Source of the DNA: Mimachlamys varia
Lineage: Eukaryota; Mollusca; Bivalvia; Pectinida; Pectinidae
NCBI GenBank assembly: GCA_947623455.1
Contig: OX392527.1
Location: forward strand, 51,442,401 to 51,506,400
DNA length: 64,000 nt
Reading direction: 5' to 3'
How positions within the stretch are numbered: position 1 is the first letter of the stretch; every line of letters starts with the position of its first letter. Shown here piece by piece: positions 25,596 through 38,076 of this stretch. A program made the position numbers and the translations under genes. The notes beneath the pieces were generated by a model, which was not told where the DNA came from, ran no database searches, and worked only from the letters and a program-made list of their open reading frames with translations.

Positions 25596-27629
25596 GTTGT
25601 TGGGGATACCTATGTACGTATGAAGGATCCCTAAATACCCTCGATAACTTGTATGAAGGGTATTCCTAAATACCCTCGATGACTCGTCCACAATGTCAAC
25701 ATTTATCATTAACTTTTGTTTCGACACGTACCATTTCTATATAATGAATCATCAGCTCAATCTAACCAATTTAAAGTGCAGATTTGTAACTATGTCAGCA
25801 ATGTCAATATTTCAGCAATGGATTTGAAATAAAACCTAAATTCCTGAATATTATGTTCTGGAGTAATTTATTGCAGGGCTCCAGAAGCTACCAGATTTCT
25901 ACAATCCCACATCAGGGGTACATACATGAAGACACATTCCATCGTACATTCTCACATCATACATCTGTCCCCGGACAGAATTCCACTACGCACACATAGT
26001 TCAGGCCACCATCTTTAAACCTGGTCAAGCATTTCTCGCACTTACCATCTTGTAAAACACAGGAATTTCACAACATAAATATTTGCCAAAATTCCTTCTA
26101 CTTTGATGAGGAGACTGTCATGATTCAGTAGTATTCGGATCCACACATACCACACATGGCTGGACTGAATTTCTACATCCCAATTCACAGATTTCCATTA
26201 CATCGACAATGACTGTTCCTGACTAAAATGTCCCGTTGGAACTGGTGAAGTTTCCTTGGCACTGTATGAACACACCTCTTGAAAAAACTGCGGAACATTT
26301 CACCAAATTATAGATGCATCGGGATGATATCTTCATTTGTACGAGGAGCATGTATCAAGTATACACATACACTTCTCCAGCTTCAGCTTCTACCTTATCT
26401 CTCAGCTTCATCATCGGGATTCCCCCCTCCTCCTCCGCCCCCTCCCCCTTCCTAGGGCTGCTTGCTGATCCCCCTCCTCCTTGACGACAGGTGAAGGATT
26501 CAATAGTATGTACTCAAAACCGGATACTCATCTCACACCGATATACACTATTCATCTCATAGATACAGATTTATAGTTTCGGGGCAAAACTTCTGAGGAG
26601 AAGCCTAGTAGGGGTTGGATGGGGGAGATTTGCCAGTCTATAACATGTTGATAGTTAGAGTGTTGTGTGTGTATAAATAGGAGACCCTTACTGTAGTATA
26701 TTCCATGTTGTAGCCCTTATCAGTGCCCGAGTATGCAGATCTACAGCTAAAGCTTACAGGACCTTGCTAACAGGGCCAATTTTAAAAACAGGCAAAGACC
26801 AAAAAGTTCCAAAATAACCCTTAACAGCTTAACTCTTTATAAACAAGAAAAAAATCAATTAAAATCAATATTATCAACACATAGAAATATCCAAAAAAGT
26901 TTGCTGTTTATTTCAAAACTTTTACACAAAAACTCTCCAAATTATTGGAGGTCCCATTAACGGGACCCAACATTTTATTAAAATTTAGATGTAATTAATA
27001 GTAAAGTGTTACCATGGGTATAATAGGAAGCTGACCAGGCTTTTTGGATTTGGGATGAAGAGCTTTGCTGTAGAACTCATCAGCTGTGAGGATAAAGGTG
27101 TGTATGGAATATAAGCTATGTTCATCCAATCTCTAAAGCTGTTTTATGAGTTGCCAAACATAATTATAAGGTCTTCTATTCCTCACAAATATCATGTTGC
27201 ACTTTTCAGAGCTAACATTCCCAAAGCTCACAAAAAAAAAGTATCAAATACACAAAAATATTTTATAATACACGAAAATATACCCCCCCCCCCCCTTCCC
27301 CCCAAAAAATATGTAAAAGTATGTTTAATATCAACAGAACAGCCTATAAAATTTGGTACTGCATAATACTATACCATAACATTGGGTAAATTCAATAGTA
27401 AATCTCAAAGTAAATACTTTGGATACTTACAAGAAACGCTGAAGACCGTCAAAGAGGAAAGATATGACACATATCTCTACTCCAGGTCAGAAAGTATGGA
27501 ATATGAAAAGAGTCTTGTAGCACGACTAAATGCGATGTATCAATGACTCGTAGGCTATATCAACTTCATCTGACAAATGACCAGGTCGAACATATGTTTT
27601 GGTTTATTTTGTTTCAGTCCAGCAGCCAG

Positions 27630-27813
27630 GATCATTTAAGGATGTAACAGGTTTTGGAGGTGGAGGAAAGCCTGAGTACCTGGAGAAAAAACCACCGACC
27701 TACGTCAAGTATCCTGCAATAGCCCCATGTGGGTTTCGAAATCGAAAACCCAGAGGTGAAGGGCTAGTGGTAGAATGATGGGACATATTAACCACTCGGT
27801 CACCGTGGCCCCT
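27630..27813 (-). mobile_element. tRNA-derived SINE fragment
   Basis: Read on the minus strand from about 27813, the head has a pol III A-box-like 'tgaccgagtggttaa' (27802-27788) and a B-box-like 'ggttttcgatttcgaaaccc' (27750-27731). The two are separated by a long variable-arm region ('accactagcccttcacc'), which suggests a tRNA-Ser or tRNA-Leu-type head. Downstream is a SINE body with 'tactcaggctttcctcc'. The B-box is degenerate (extra TT and inserted bases), so the copy is probably inactive. This head type is widespread in molluscs. The exact family is not assigned. Confidence 0.7.
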
Positions 27814-28184
27814 GAAAATATATCTGAATGCATCTTTGCAACTATAAAGAAGTAACTTCTCTACTAAATATTCTTTAGTTGAACAAATTAACACCCATAA
27901 ATCTCTGTTGAAAACCTGTGATTATCTACAAGTTCCCTACTCAAGATTACGCAGATATCTAAATGAGCACCTACAATTTTTCGAGAAACAAAAGCAAATT
28001 TTACAACTTTTTATATTTGTACTGCTGTATAAAGGTGTTTCCGCATTCTAGGAAGAAACACGTGTAGACTTTGATAGCTGTATTAAGATGGTTAAATAAT
28101 TGTGAGCAATTAAAAGTTTTCAACTGGGAAAAAAACTTCAGCCCCAAAAATGTATGAAGGGACTTAACTCTATACAAAGATCAC

Positions 28185-30212
28185 ACTCTACTGTCCCAAG
28201 AGGTACTCGCATAAAACAAAGGGCAATAACTCTGTATAGTGGGGCACAATGTCCTATTTCAGCAAAAGACACTCCACTAACCAAAGATGTACTAAAGAAA
28301 AACAAAGGGCAATAACTCTGTATAGTGGGGCACAATGTCCTCTTTCAGCAAAAGACACTCCACTAACCAAAGATGTACTAAAGAAAAACAAAGGGTAATA
28401 ACTCTTTATAGTGGGGCACAATGTCCTATATCAGTACAAGACACTCCACTAACCCAAGATGTACTCACGAAAAACAAAGGGCAATAACTCTGTATAGTGG
28501 AACACAATGTCCTATATCAGTACAAGACACTCCACTAACCAAACATGTACTCCAAGGAAAACAAAGGGCAATAACTCTGTATAGTGGGGCACAATGTCCT
28601 GTATCAGTACAAGACACTCCAATAACGCAAGATGTACTCATGGAAAACAAAGGTCAATAACTCTGTATAGTGGGGCACAATGTCCTATATCAGTACAAGA
28701 CACTCCACTAACCCAAGATGTACACGCGAAAACAGGAGCAATAACTCTGTATAGTGAAGCACAATGTCCTATATTAGTACAAGACACTCCACTAACCAAA
28801 GATGTACTCACGGAAAACAAAGGGTAATAACTCTGTTTAGTGGAGCACAATGTCTTATATCAGTACAAGATACTCCACTAACCAAAGATGTACTCATGGA
28901 AAACAAAGGGCAATAACTCTGTATAGTGGGGCACAATGTCCTATATTAGTACAAGACACAACACTAACCCAAGATGTACTCATGGAAAACAGGGGCAATA
29001 ACTCTGTATAGTGGAGCACAATGTCCTATATCAGTACAAGACACTCCAATAACCCAAGATGTACTCATGGAAAACAAAGGGCAATAACTCTGTATAGTGG
29101 GGCACAATGTCCTATATCAGTACAAGACACTCCAATAACGCAAGATGTACTCATGGAAAACAAAGGTCAATAACTCTGTATAGTGGGGCACAATGTCCTA
29201 TATCAGTACAAGACACTCCACTAACCCAAGATGTACACGCGAAAACAGGAGCAATAACTCTGTATAGTGAAGCACAATGTCCTATATTAGTACAAGACAC
29301 TCCACTAACCCAAGATGTACTCACGGAAAACAAAGGGTAATAACTCTGTTTAGTGGAGCACAATGTCTTATATCAGTACAAGATACTCCACTAACCAAAG
29401 ATGTACTCATGGAAAACAAAGGGCAATAACTCTGTATAGTGGGGCACAATGTCCTGTATCAGTACAAGACACTCCACTAACCAAACATGTACTCCAAGAA
29501 AAACTAAGGGCCATAACTCTGTTTAGTGTGGCAAAATGTCCTGTATCAGTGCAAGACACTCCAATAACCCAAGATGTACTCATGGAAAACAAAGGGCAAT
29601 AACTCTGTATAGTGGGGCACAATGTCCTATATTAGTACAAGACACTCCACTAACCCAAGATGTACTCATGGAAAACAGGGGCAATAACTCTGTATAGTGG
29701 AGCACAATGTCCTATATCAGTACAAGACACTCCAATAACCCAAGATGTACTCATGGAAAACAAAGGGCAATAACTCTGTATAGTGGGGCACAATGTCCTA
29801 TATCAGTACAAGACACTCCAATAACGCAAGATGTACTCATGGAAAACAAAGGTCAATAACTCTGTATAGTGGGGCACAATGTCCTATATCAGTACAAGAT
29901 ACTCCACTAACCCAAGATGTACTCACGGAAAACAAAGGGTAATAACTCTGTATAGTGGAGCACAATGTCTTATATCAGTACAAGATACTCCACTAACCAA
30001 AGATGTACTCATGGAAAACAAAGGGTAATAACTCTGTATAGTGGAGCACAATGTCTTATATCAGTACAAGATACTCCACTAACCAAAGATGTACTCATGG
30101 AAAACAAAGGTCAATAACTCTGTATAGTGGGGCACAATGTCCTGTATCAGTACAAGACACTCCACTAACCAAACATGTACTCATGGAAAACAGGGGCAAT
30201 AACTCTGTATTA
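28185..30212 (+). repeat. ~85-bp minisatellite with higher-order structure, about 24 copies
   Basis: The unit holds 'ggcaataactctgtatagtg', 'gcacaatgtcctatatcagt', 'acaagacactccactaaccc' and 'aagatgtactcatggaaaac', about 85 bp. Both strands have short open frames that repeat with the unit, and these are not genes. A six-unit block at about 28594-28850 and following is repeated almost exactly 513 bp later (29107-29363), with identical variants such as the 'gatgtacacgcgaaaacagg' copy. The first units (28222-28394) are a distinct 'agcaaaagacactcc' subtype. Confidence 0.95.
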
Positions 30213-30479
30213 GATAGACCAAATTTAAGTATGTGACACTCCGCCATCCCAAGGGTGACTCGCATGAAAAAGAATTGTCAAAAGCAAGTGACAGGAAATA
30301 TAAGATATGCTAGTGCCATTGTGACATTTTTGTATGTATGTACTGACTGGTCCCCTCCCCAATATCAGTGGGGACTAATAAATATCCCTGACTTTCATAT
30401 ACTATACCTATGAGGGCCATTCCTAGCTCATGTGGACACAGGTGGCATCAAAAATTACTTTTATATCATAACCATAAAA

Positions 30480-30760
30480 CAAGAGGCCCAGAGCGCCTGT
30501 ATCGCTCACCTGGACATATTGGTATCTAGGTAATCATGGTAAAATATTTTCTTTTTTGCCCTACCCTCTGCCCCCTTAGGAGTCAGTCCCACCATTATTA
30601 CAATTTTGAATCCTGAGTACCTAAGGATGCTTCCTGCCAAATTAGGTTGAATTCCTATCATTGGTTATGGAGAAGTCGTTAAAAAAATTGTTGAAGGACG
30701 ACGGACGCCACGGTATGGCATAAGCTGACCTCTCACCTTCGGACCAGGTGAGCGAAAAAA
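30480..30760 (+). mobile_element. Bivalve-type dispersed element with inverted ends
   Basis: The segment starts 'acaagaggcccagagcgcc', then 'tgtatcgctcacctgg', and ends 'ggaccaggtgagcga'. The subterminal 'cgctcacctgg' and 'ccaggtgagcg' are exact inverted repeats. Internal 'gaaggacgacggacgccacg' and 'gtatggcataagctgacc' are also features I associate with a very abundant element in bivalve genomes. There is no ORF, so it is non-autonomous. Confidence 0.65.
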
Positions 30761-32129
30761 TCCTGCATATAAGAAATTGTCATTAATTAATTTTTTTTCA
30801 CAATTCTGACACAAACCCCTTTGAATGAGGACTAAAAGCCCCAGTTTTGGGCACATCTGACCTCATGATAGACTATGAAAACTAATTGGAAATATTTATC
30901 AGAAAACACATACAAAATAGAAATAATAGTCTTGGCAATATTTCCATACAAATGCATCACTTTTCCATAGAATGTTTGAGACATATCTAAAACACATTTG
31001 CTTTTTTGTAGAAGCAAGAACAAAATTATAGCCCATTCAATTAATAAGTTTCCCATAGAATTTATGAAAATACCAATAAATACATCAATTTTCTAACATC
31101 AAAGTTCTCTACAGAATTTAATGGGAAATCTACAGCAGAACCAGACAGCATTTTCTCGGAGAATGGATTAAGATTTCTTGCAAATTACACCAACTCTCAA
31201 ATTAAATGTATTAAAATTACTCAAGAAACACTAAATTTCCCCACAGACCTCCGGTACTAACCGTAATACTTAAAACAGGCATTACAAAGCTGCGGCATTA
31301 TGTGGGGAGTAAACTGATGAGATTTAGTGTTCACGACAGCGAGTTAAAATACTGACACGACTATTATTACACTACAAATCTTACTTGTCATAATTTCCTT
31401 GAATTTCTCTGAGAGTTACATGGCAGCTTGCGTAAAATAACGTCTGCACTGTAAAAAAGAAAATCTCTACACTAATTGGAGGAGCTCGAATCTTATTGAC
31501 GAGTTGACAGTTTGGAGCTGACGCGACACAATCCCACCTGACAGAAGGCTGCGGAGCTGAACCGTTCCTACTTACATCCAGTCCTAAGCTGCTAGCGGCA
31601 CGATCCAAGAGGACTTAAATAAATACCCTGGTTTAACGTAGAATCAATAACTCTATGGCTGCCGCCAAAAACATCCCATAATACCCTAACAAGAATGGTA
31701 AAACCTCTTGTTGAATTGTTTATTTGACTTTCATAAACACTTTTCGTAACTCTTGCAATAATTTACGGAATCGCCTGCCGTTGACTTCCGACAGATCAAT
31801 ACACTATCATTGCGCCTTTTTGACATGCAATATATTCAGTTTGACTGATAACTTATCACAGCCACGCCATGCTTCTTCACCGCGACCTACATCTCAGAAG
31901 GCGGAAAATGAAACGTCTCCGCACATGATACAAACAATTGCGTTTTTATTAACAAAAGACACTTAGCGTAGTCAAGTTACATCCTATAGTCCACAGGACT
32001 TTCTTTATCTACAGCCTTCGATATGATTGGTTGGCAGACAAGATTGTAAGCTTAGCTAAAGAAGAGTCAAACATGCCAAACCAAATCAAACGACAATCTA
32101 TAAGTGATCTAAACCAATGTATATCAAAT

Positions 32130-33300
32130 CCATCAAATTTTGATCCACAAGCGTAAATATCAAATCCATCAAATTTTGATCCACAGTCATGAATATCAAA
32201 TCTATTCAATGTTGATCCACAGTCATGAATATCAAATCTATTCAATGTTGATCTAAATTCATGAATATCAAATCGAACTGTTATTCACAATCATGAATAT
32301 CAAATCTATCCAATGTTGATCCACAAACATGAATATTAAATCTATTCAATGTTGATCTACAAACATGAATATCAAATATATTCAATGTTGATCCACAAAC
32401 ATGAATATCAAATCTATCCAATGTTGTTTCACAGTCATGAATATCAAATCTATTCAATGAAGATCCACAAACATGAATATCAAATCTATTCAATGGTGAT
32501 CCACAAACATGAATATCAAATCTATCCAATGGTGATCCACAAACATGAATATCAAATCTATCCAATGTTGATCCACAATCATGAATATCAGATCTATTCA
32601 ATGGTGATTCACAAACATTAATATCAAATCTATCCAATGTTGATCCACAAACATGAATATTAAATCTATTCAATGTTGATCTACAAACATGAATATCAAA
32701 TATATTCAATGTTGATCCACAAACATGAATATCAAATCTATCCAATGTTGTTTCACAGTCATGAATATCAAATCTATTCAATGGTGATCCACAAACATGA
32801 ATATCAAATCTATTCAATGGTGATCCACAAACATGAATATCAAATCTATCCAATGGTGATCCACAAACATGAATATCAAATCTATCCAATGTTGATCCAC
32901 AATCATGAATATCAGATCTATTCAATGGTGATTCACAAACATTAATATCAAATCTATCCAATGGTGATCCACATTCATGAATATCAAATCTATCCAATGG
33001 TGATTCACAAACATGAATATCAAATCTATCCAATGGTGATCCACATTCATGAATATCAAATATAACTGTTATTCACAATCATAAATATCAAATCTATCCA
33101 ATGGTGATCCACAATCATGAATATCAAATCTATCCAATGGTGATCCACAATCATGAATATCAAATTTATCCAATGGTGATCCACAATCATGAATATCAAA
33201 TCTATCTAATGGTGATCCACAAACATAAATATCAAATATATCTATCAAATTTATCCCATGAAGAAACACAATCATGAATATCCTATCTATCAATTGTGAT
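32130..33300 (-). repeat. 36-bp minisatellite with 324-bp higher-order repeat
   Basis: The unit on the plus strand is 'atgaatatcaaatctatcca' followed by 'atggtgatccacaaac', 36 bp, about 32 copies. 36 is a multiple of 3, so open frames on both strands repeat a 12-residue motif (minus: DRFDIHVCGSPL; plus: MLIHKHEYQIYP). About nine units (32285-32608) are duplicated at 32609-32932 with the same variant order. No start context, splice sites or domain supports a protein. Confidence 0.95.
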
Positions 33301-34128
33301 GTTGTCACTTATATAAAGGCTATCCAGTTGTACATACTGATTCTTGACACTGTAACAGCATATCCTTCAAGGATGGTTTTTATCTATCAACCATCATGCC
33401 CATCATTGGTGATTATCAACCATCGATGATCCAAAAGCATTTAAGCTTTGAAGAATATCCCATATTACAAGGGTAATGACACTTACAGACAAACAATATT
33501 GAATTATCATCAGTTCACTTTTGGGATCAGAGGGTTGGTACACTATCCAGCAGTTATACATAAGAAATATTCTCATTGATAAATAGATATAGGGTTTTAC
33601 GACTTATAACTGGTATTTGTGAAATAAACACTATCAGACCTTCAGTTATCACTGTCTCTATATCAGAGGTCTGGGAACCTTGGTCAGATCTGTGATAATT
33701 TTGACATTAAAGGGATGTACTCAAACATCAAGGGATACAGAAAGATACTAGACAAGTAATTAACCTAAGTGGGTCTGACCTTTACTGACCATGCAGTGAC
33801 CAGTAGTGTTCCAGTCTTATACTGACAAGTGATTATGGTCTAACAATTATTTATTTATTATTTTATTTGAAAGTTTTACGTCCTCACATGGCCTTACGAC
33901 CTTCTGTGGACGAGAAAAGATAGAAAGAGAGTAGAAGGGATAAAGTATGTAGGAGTAAGACAAGGGGAGGGTCTAACACCTCTCTGTCTGGTCTATAGAC
34001 TGATCTAACGCCACTACAAAGTTCATGTGGTGCCATTCCTTTCCCCACTCTTTAGTCATCTGGCTGGTCAGTTAGCATAAACCCACTGGTGGTTCCAAGG
34101 TCAGACGCTCTTTCCCCACTACTTACTA

Positions 34129-34318
34129 CAGTGGACCTGTGATAATCCGGACTCAGATAGTCCAGAAAACTCATAATCCTAACAGAAATGCACGGAAATG
34201 GATTTCCATAATATAATGTTATTGGATTAACCAGCCCAAAATTTGGCAGCCCGGAAAACTTGTAATCCGGACGGTTTGCGCTGGGAACGAAGGTGTCTGG
34301 ATTACCCAGGGTCCACTG
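34129..34318 (+). mobile_element. Pogo/Tc1-type MITE, 190 bp
   Basis: The element starts 'cagtggacctgtgataatcc' and ends 'ggattacccagggtccactg', imperfect terminal inverted repeats. It is flanked by TA on both sides (34127-34128 and 34319-34320). CAGT ends with a TA target duplication are typical of the Tc1/mariner-pogo group. Internal 'aacttgtaatccggac' repeats the end motif. It is non-coding. Outside it, 'acccactggtggttcc' occurs on both flanks (34081 and about 34359) as a separate local duplication. Confidence 0.82.
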
Positions 34319-34626
34319 TACTAACTAATAAATCATCTGGATAATTAGCATTTGCATTTACCCACTGGTGGTTCCCCAATCACTTACTCACCAGTCTGAT
34401 CACCCCCCCCCCCCCCCCCCCAGTTTACCTACTGACCAATATAACCCAGGACTGGCTGACCACTAGGTAGGAATGTTAATAGTCCACTGTTACATGTATT
34501 TGGATTGACCAGGGGAGGTTAATCTGTGTATACAACTGTAGCTTGTTACTCATCAAAGGAGGCTGCCACTTTAATGTAAACACCAGGTGAGAGGTACGCC
34601 TCCCACAGGGCTTATCACACCAGCTG

Positions 34627-35345
34627 TTGGGGGGGGGGGGGGGAGTTAGGGGTCTGACTAGGGGCTAGGTGAATAGACTTTGAAGGAGGGGCATGGGGGT
34701 AAGGTGGTGGGGAGGAGGAAGGGAGTTAGGGGTCTGGCTAGGGGCTAGGTGAATAGACTTTGAAGGAGGGGCATGGGGGTAAGGTGGTGGGGAGGAGGAA
34801 GGGAGTTAGGGGTCTGGCTAGGGGCTAGGTGAATAGACTTTGAAGGAGGGGCATGGGGTAAGGTGGTGGGGAGGAGGAAGGGAGTTAGGGGTCTGGCTAG
34901 GGGCTAGGTGAATAGACTTTGAAGGAGGGGCATGGGGGTAAGGTGGTGGGGAGGAGGAAGGGAGTTAGGGGTCTGGCTAGGGGCTAGGTGAATAGACTTT
35001 GAAGGAGGGGCATGGGGGTAAGGTGGTGGAGAGGAGGAAGGGAGTTAGGGGTCTGGCTAGGGGCTAGGTGAATAGACTTTGAAGGAGGGCATGGGGTAAG
35101 GTGGTGGGGAGGAGGAAGGGAGTTAGGAGTCTGGCTAGGGGCTAGGTGAACAGACTTTGAAGGAGGGGCATGGGGTAAGGTGGTGGGGAGGAGGAAGGGA
35201 GTTAGGGGTCTGGCTAGGGAGAGGTGAATAGACTTTGAAGGAGGGGCATGGGGGTAAGGTGGTGGGGAGGGGGAAGGGGGGTTAGGGGTCTGGCTAGGGA
35301 GAGGTGAATAGACTCTGAAGGAAGGGCATGGGGGTAAGAAGGGTT
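34627..35345 (+). repeat. 80-bp G-rich minisatellite, about 8.5 copies
   Basis: A poly-G run (34627-34643) leads into units holding 'ggggtctggctaggggctag', 'gtgaatagactttgaaggag', 'gggcatgggggtaaggtggt' and 'ggggaggaggaagggagtta'. The copies are highly alike, with single-base indels in G runs, and the array ends in another poly-G run near 35350-35369. The minus frames read as Pro-rich peptides and are not genes. Multiple G runs give G-quadruplex potential on the plus strand (the non-transcribed, or non-template-like, side should be confirmed by orientation). Confidence 0.92.
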
Positions 35346-36752
35346 TTTTTTGGGGGGGGGGGGGGGGGGCTAGGAATAAATGGTGTCCCAAGGAAGAAAG
35401 TGGGTTATGGTTACAATAGGGGTATTCATGGGTCTGGTTGGTGTGGGTGGGAAGCAAGTTAAGGGTGGTGTGGTTGGAATTAGGGTTTGTGGTAGAAGTG
35501 GTGATAAAAAGTTAAGATTTTTAGGGGACAGTAGTAAGAAAGGGTATGGCTTCAGGGAATTGGTAAAGCCTAAAGGGTTGGAGACAAGGGAGGATTAGTT
35601 TGGGGGGTTACGGTTCATGTCATGTCCTAAGCAATATGTTCTAAAGTGGGGGTTGCTGGGTCAAACAAATAATAGCACAGTGGAGGAAAAGGTTTAACCT
35701 AGGTGTAATGGGTCAAATGAAGAAGGCATATCCTTGGGGAGGGAAGTGGGGAAGAAATACGGGCTTACTCTCGACTTGGTGGGAGGGAATAGGAGGTGGA
35801 GATACGGGGATGTGAACATGGGGGTGGCCAGCAAGACCAGAACCATGAGGGTCCAAGCTTTGAAATAGATTATACGAATCCCCAGGTTTAGAATATGGTT
35901 TTTGCGAACATGAATCTAACAGTAAAGTTTAATAGGCTCTACATAGTGGTGAAATATCTCTGGCAAATCGCCGAACAGGAAATAATCCCCGCAGGTAGCC
36001 TGCCAGAACACGAAATTCTCCCCATCCGTGTTTCACATTGTAACCATACGTTCATCTCTTCATTAATTGCGGTGTTTAAAAGAATAATCTGCTAACTACC
36101 GCAGTGTGTATTTTACTGCCGCTCGAGATTAGTGATGTGCTACCTACAGGTGGGGACAAACACAGTCTCCTCGACAACTGCAGAAAACCTGGCGGAGAAT
36201 TCTCACTGCCATCAACTTCACAACTCAATTTTTTTTCCATAAACATTGGACGATTTCCAATGAAATTGCCTGCATGATTGGAAAGTTATCAGAAGTCGAT
36301 GGATACAAAAGCAAGCTGGCTTGCCTATGTCAGATAGTTGCTAGCACAGACTGACAAACGTCAGGCATGTATCTGTACTCCAGCCCATCACAACCCCCTT
36401 CAGCATTTATAACTGCCAGCTATCTCTCTATAGATATTGTCCGATTTTTCATGTAATTCATGAATATTGCTAGCTGATTATCAGTCCGGTTGACTCCATC
36501 CTATAGTGTTCTAACACTAGGGCGGCCATTTAGCCCAGACTCGCGGGTACAATCCATATTTTTGCTACCGCTTCACAAATGCTGAACCCTCCATCCTTCG
36601 ATTAGAAGCTATTTCTACCAAAACGACAAAACATTAAAGCAACACTAATCAATCGAAGGGAACGGTACGTGTTTAGTGCCAGGTTTGTTGTTTACCCGCG
36701 TCAAACATTGTTGGGTGATTGATAAGGAGTATGTATTGTTGATAGCATCAGA

Positions 36753-37215
36753 CAGTCACATGATACATCAAAACAGTCACATGATACATCAAAAGAGACA
36801 CATGATACAGCAAACTGTGACATGATACATCAAAACTGTCACATGATACATCAAAACAGTCACATGATACATCAAAACTGTCACATGATACATCAAAACA
36901 GTCACATGATACATCAAAACAGTCACATGATACATCAAAAGAGACACATGATACAGCAAACTGTGACATGATACAACAAACTGTCACATGATACATCAAA
37001 ACTGTCACATGATACTTCAAATCAGTCACATGATACAACAAACTGTCACATGATACACCAAAACTGTCACATGATACATCAAAACACTCACATGATACAT
37101 CAAAAAGTCACCTGATATAACTAACTGTAACAAAATATATCAAAATTGTCACATTACACATCAAAGCTGTCACATGATACAATAAAATGTTACATGATAC
37201 AACAAACTGTCACGA
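36753..37215 (+). repeat. 21-bp tandem repeat, about 22 copies
   Basis: The unit 'tcacatgatacatcaaaact' plus one base varies as 'acatcaaaacag', 'acagcaaactg' and 'acaacaaactg'. A block around 36770-36835 recurs at about 36911-36977, which suggests nested duplication. It decays to the right. Minus frames read repeated YHVTVLM-like peptides, an artefact of a 21-bp period. Confidence 0.92.
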
Positions 37216-37984
37216 GATATAATGAAACTCGCACAATCCATATTTGCTGACTCCAATAATGAAAATGAAATTTTCCCAGATTTATCAAATACACAGATGT
37301 ATGTAATTTGTAAAAGGAAATGTCATTTCCTTAAACCAAATATCTGATCAATTAACCAATCAATGAAAGATTAATCGTGCAGACATTTAATTGACCAAAA
37401 GTGCCATTTTATGGCTACATCACAACGCCACGTTATACAGCAAATCATACATCTCAACGCCACGTTATACAGCAAATTGAGTGCTACATTAGCCAATAAG
37501 GGTGCACAATACACAATCTTCACACTGAAATATCACTCTCTCATTAATCGTGTTTCAGCACACTACAGAGTTACAGAAAGTAGTTACACAGTCAAATCAA
37601 GTGGTCTGAAAGGCCTGTATCATTACATCATTACTACAGTACTGACTGTGACATATGGATACTAGGGAGACTTAAGGATGTATGTTATCTTAATCACAGA
37701 TACATTTCATAACTCTATTCCACAATGGTTATACACTGATTAATTTGTGGATTTTCTCTTAAAATGGTAGGACCTGTTTAATTCAAAACCTTGATGTAAA
37801 GAAAGTGAAGGAAAGTAACACTCCAGTTATTTTATTAATTTATAAGATACTCTGCAAATTATTTCAAGGGAGAAAACTCTTACAGAAATTACAGATATCA
37901 TAAATAAGATACATATTTAACTGATTCCTCCCTAAATTTCTAAACTGGACTCACCCAGTATTTAATTTGGTTAAGTTAAAATAT

Positions 37985-38076
37985 AACTTAACCAATCCAC
38001 CCCTGAAATTCCATAATGAACTATTCCAACCTTTGAAATGGAAGAGTTCAAATGTGTCTTCAGTGGTGAAGGAGTT
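37985..38076 (+). mobile_element. 90-bp MITE, family A, copy 2
   Basis: Same orientation as the copy at 392. 'ccacccctgaaattccataa' is on the left and 'tcttcagtggtgaaggagtt' on the right, with the shared interior 'ggaagagttcaaatgtgtc'. It is non-coding. Confidence 0.8.

Noticed and set aside
27700..27894. A functional tRNA gene on the minus strand
   Set aside because: A- and B-box-like motifs are present, but the B box is disrupted, no cloverleaf closes and SINE body sequence follows.
28138..30236. Many 60-80 codon ORFs on both strands, and the thought of a CRISPR-like array
   Set aside because: The ORFs recur with the 85-bp unit. There are no unique spacers between constant repeats, so it is a minisatellite, and the window is eukaryotic.
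31381..31608. Candidate minus-strand exon ending 'ggactggat|gtaagtagg'
   Set aside because: Complex unique sequence with a strong donor, but the reading frame starts at a TTG, no acceptor with matching phase is evident and no homology is recognised.
32281..33308. DRFDIHVCGSPL repeat ORFs as a repeat-protein gene
   Set aside because: A 36-bp intronic array open on both strands, with no initiation context, splice signals or flanking coding sequence.
34984..35457. Pro-rich minus-strand ORF of 157 codons
   Set aside because: It is the complement of the 80-bp G-rich array and carries its period; no other support.
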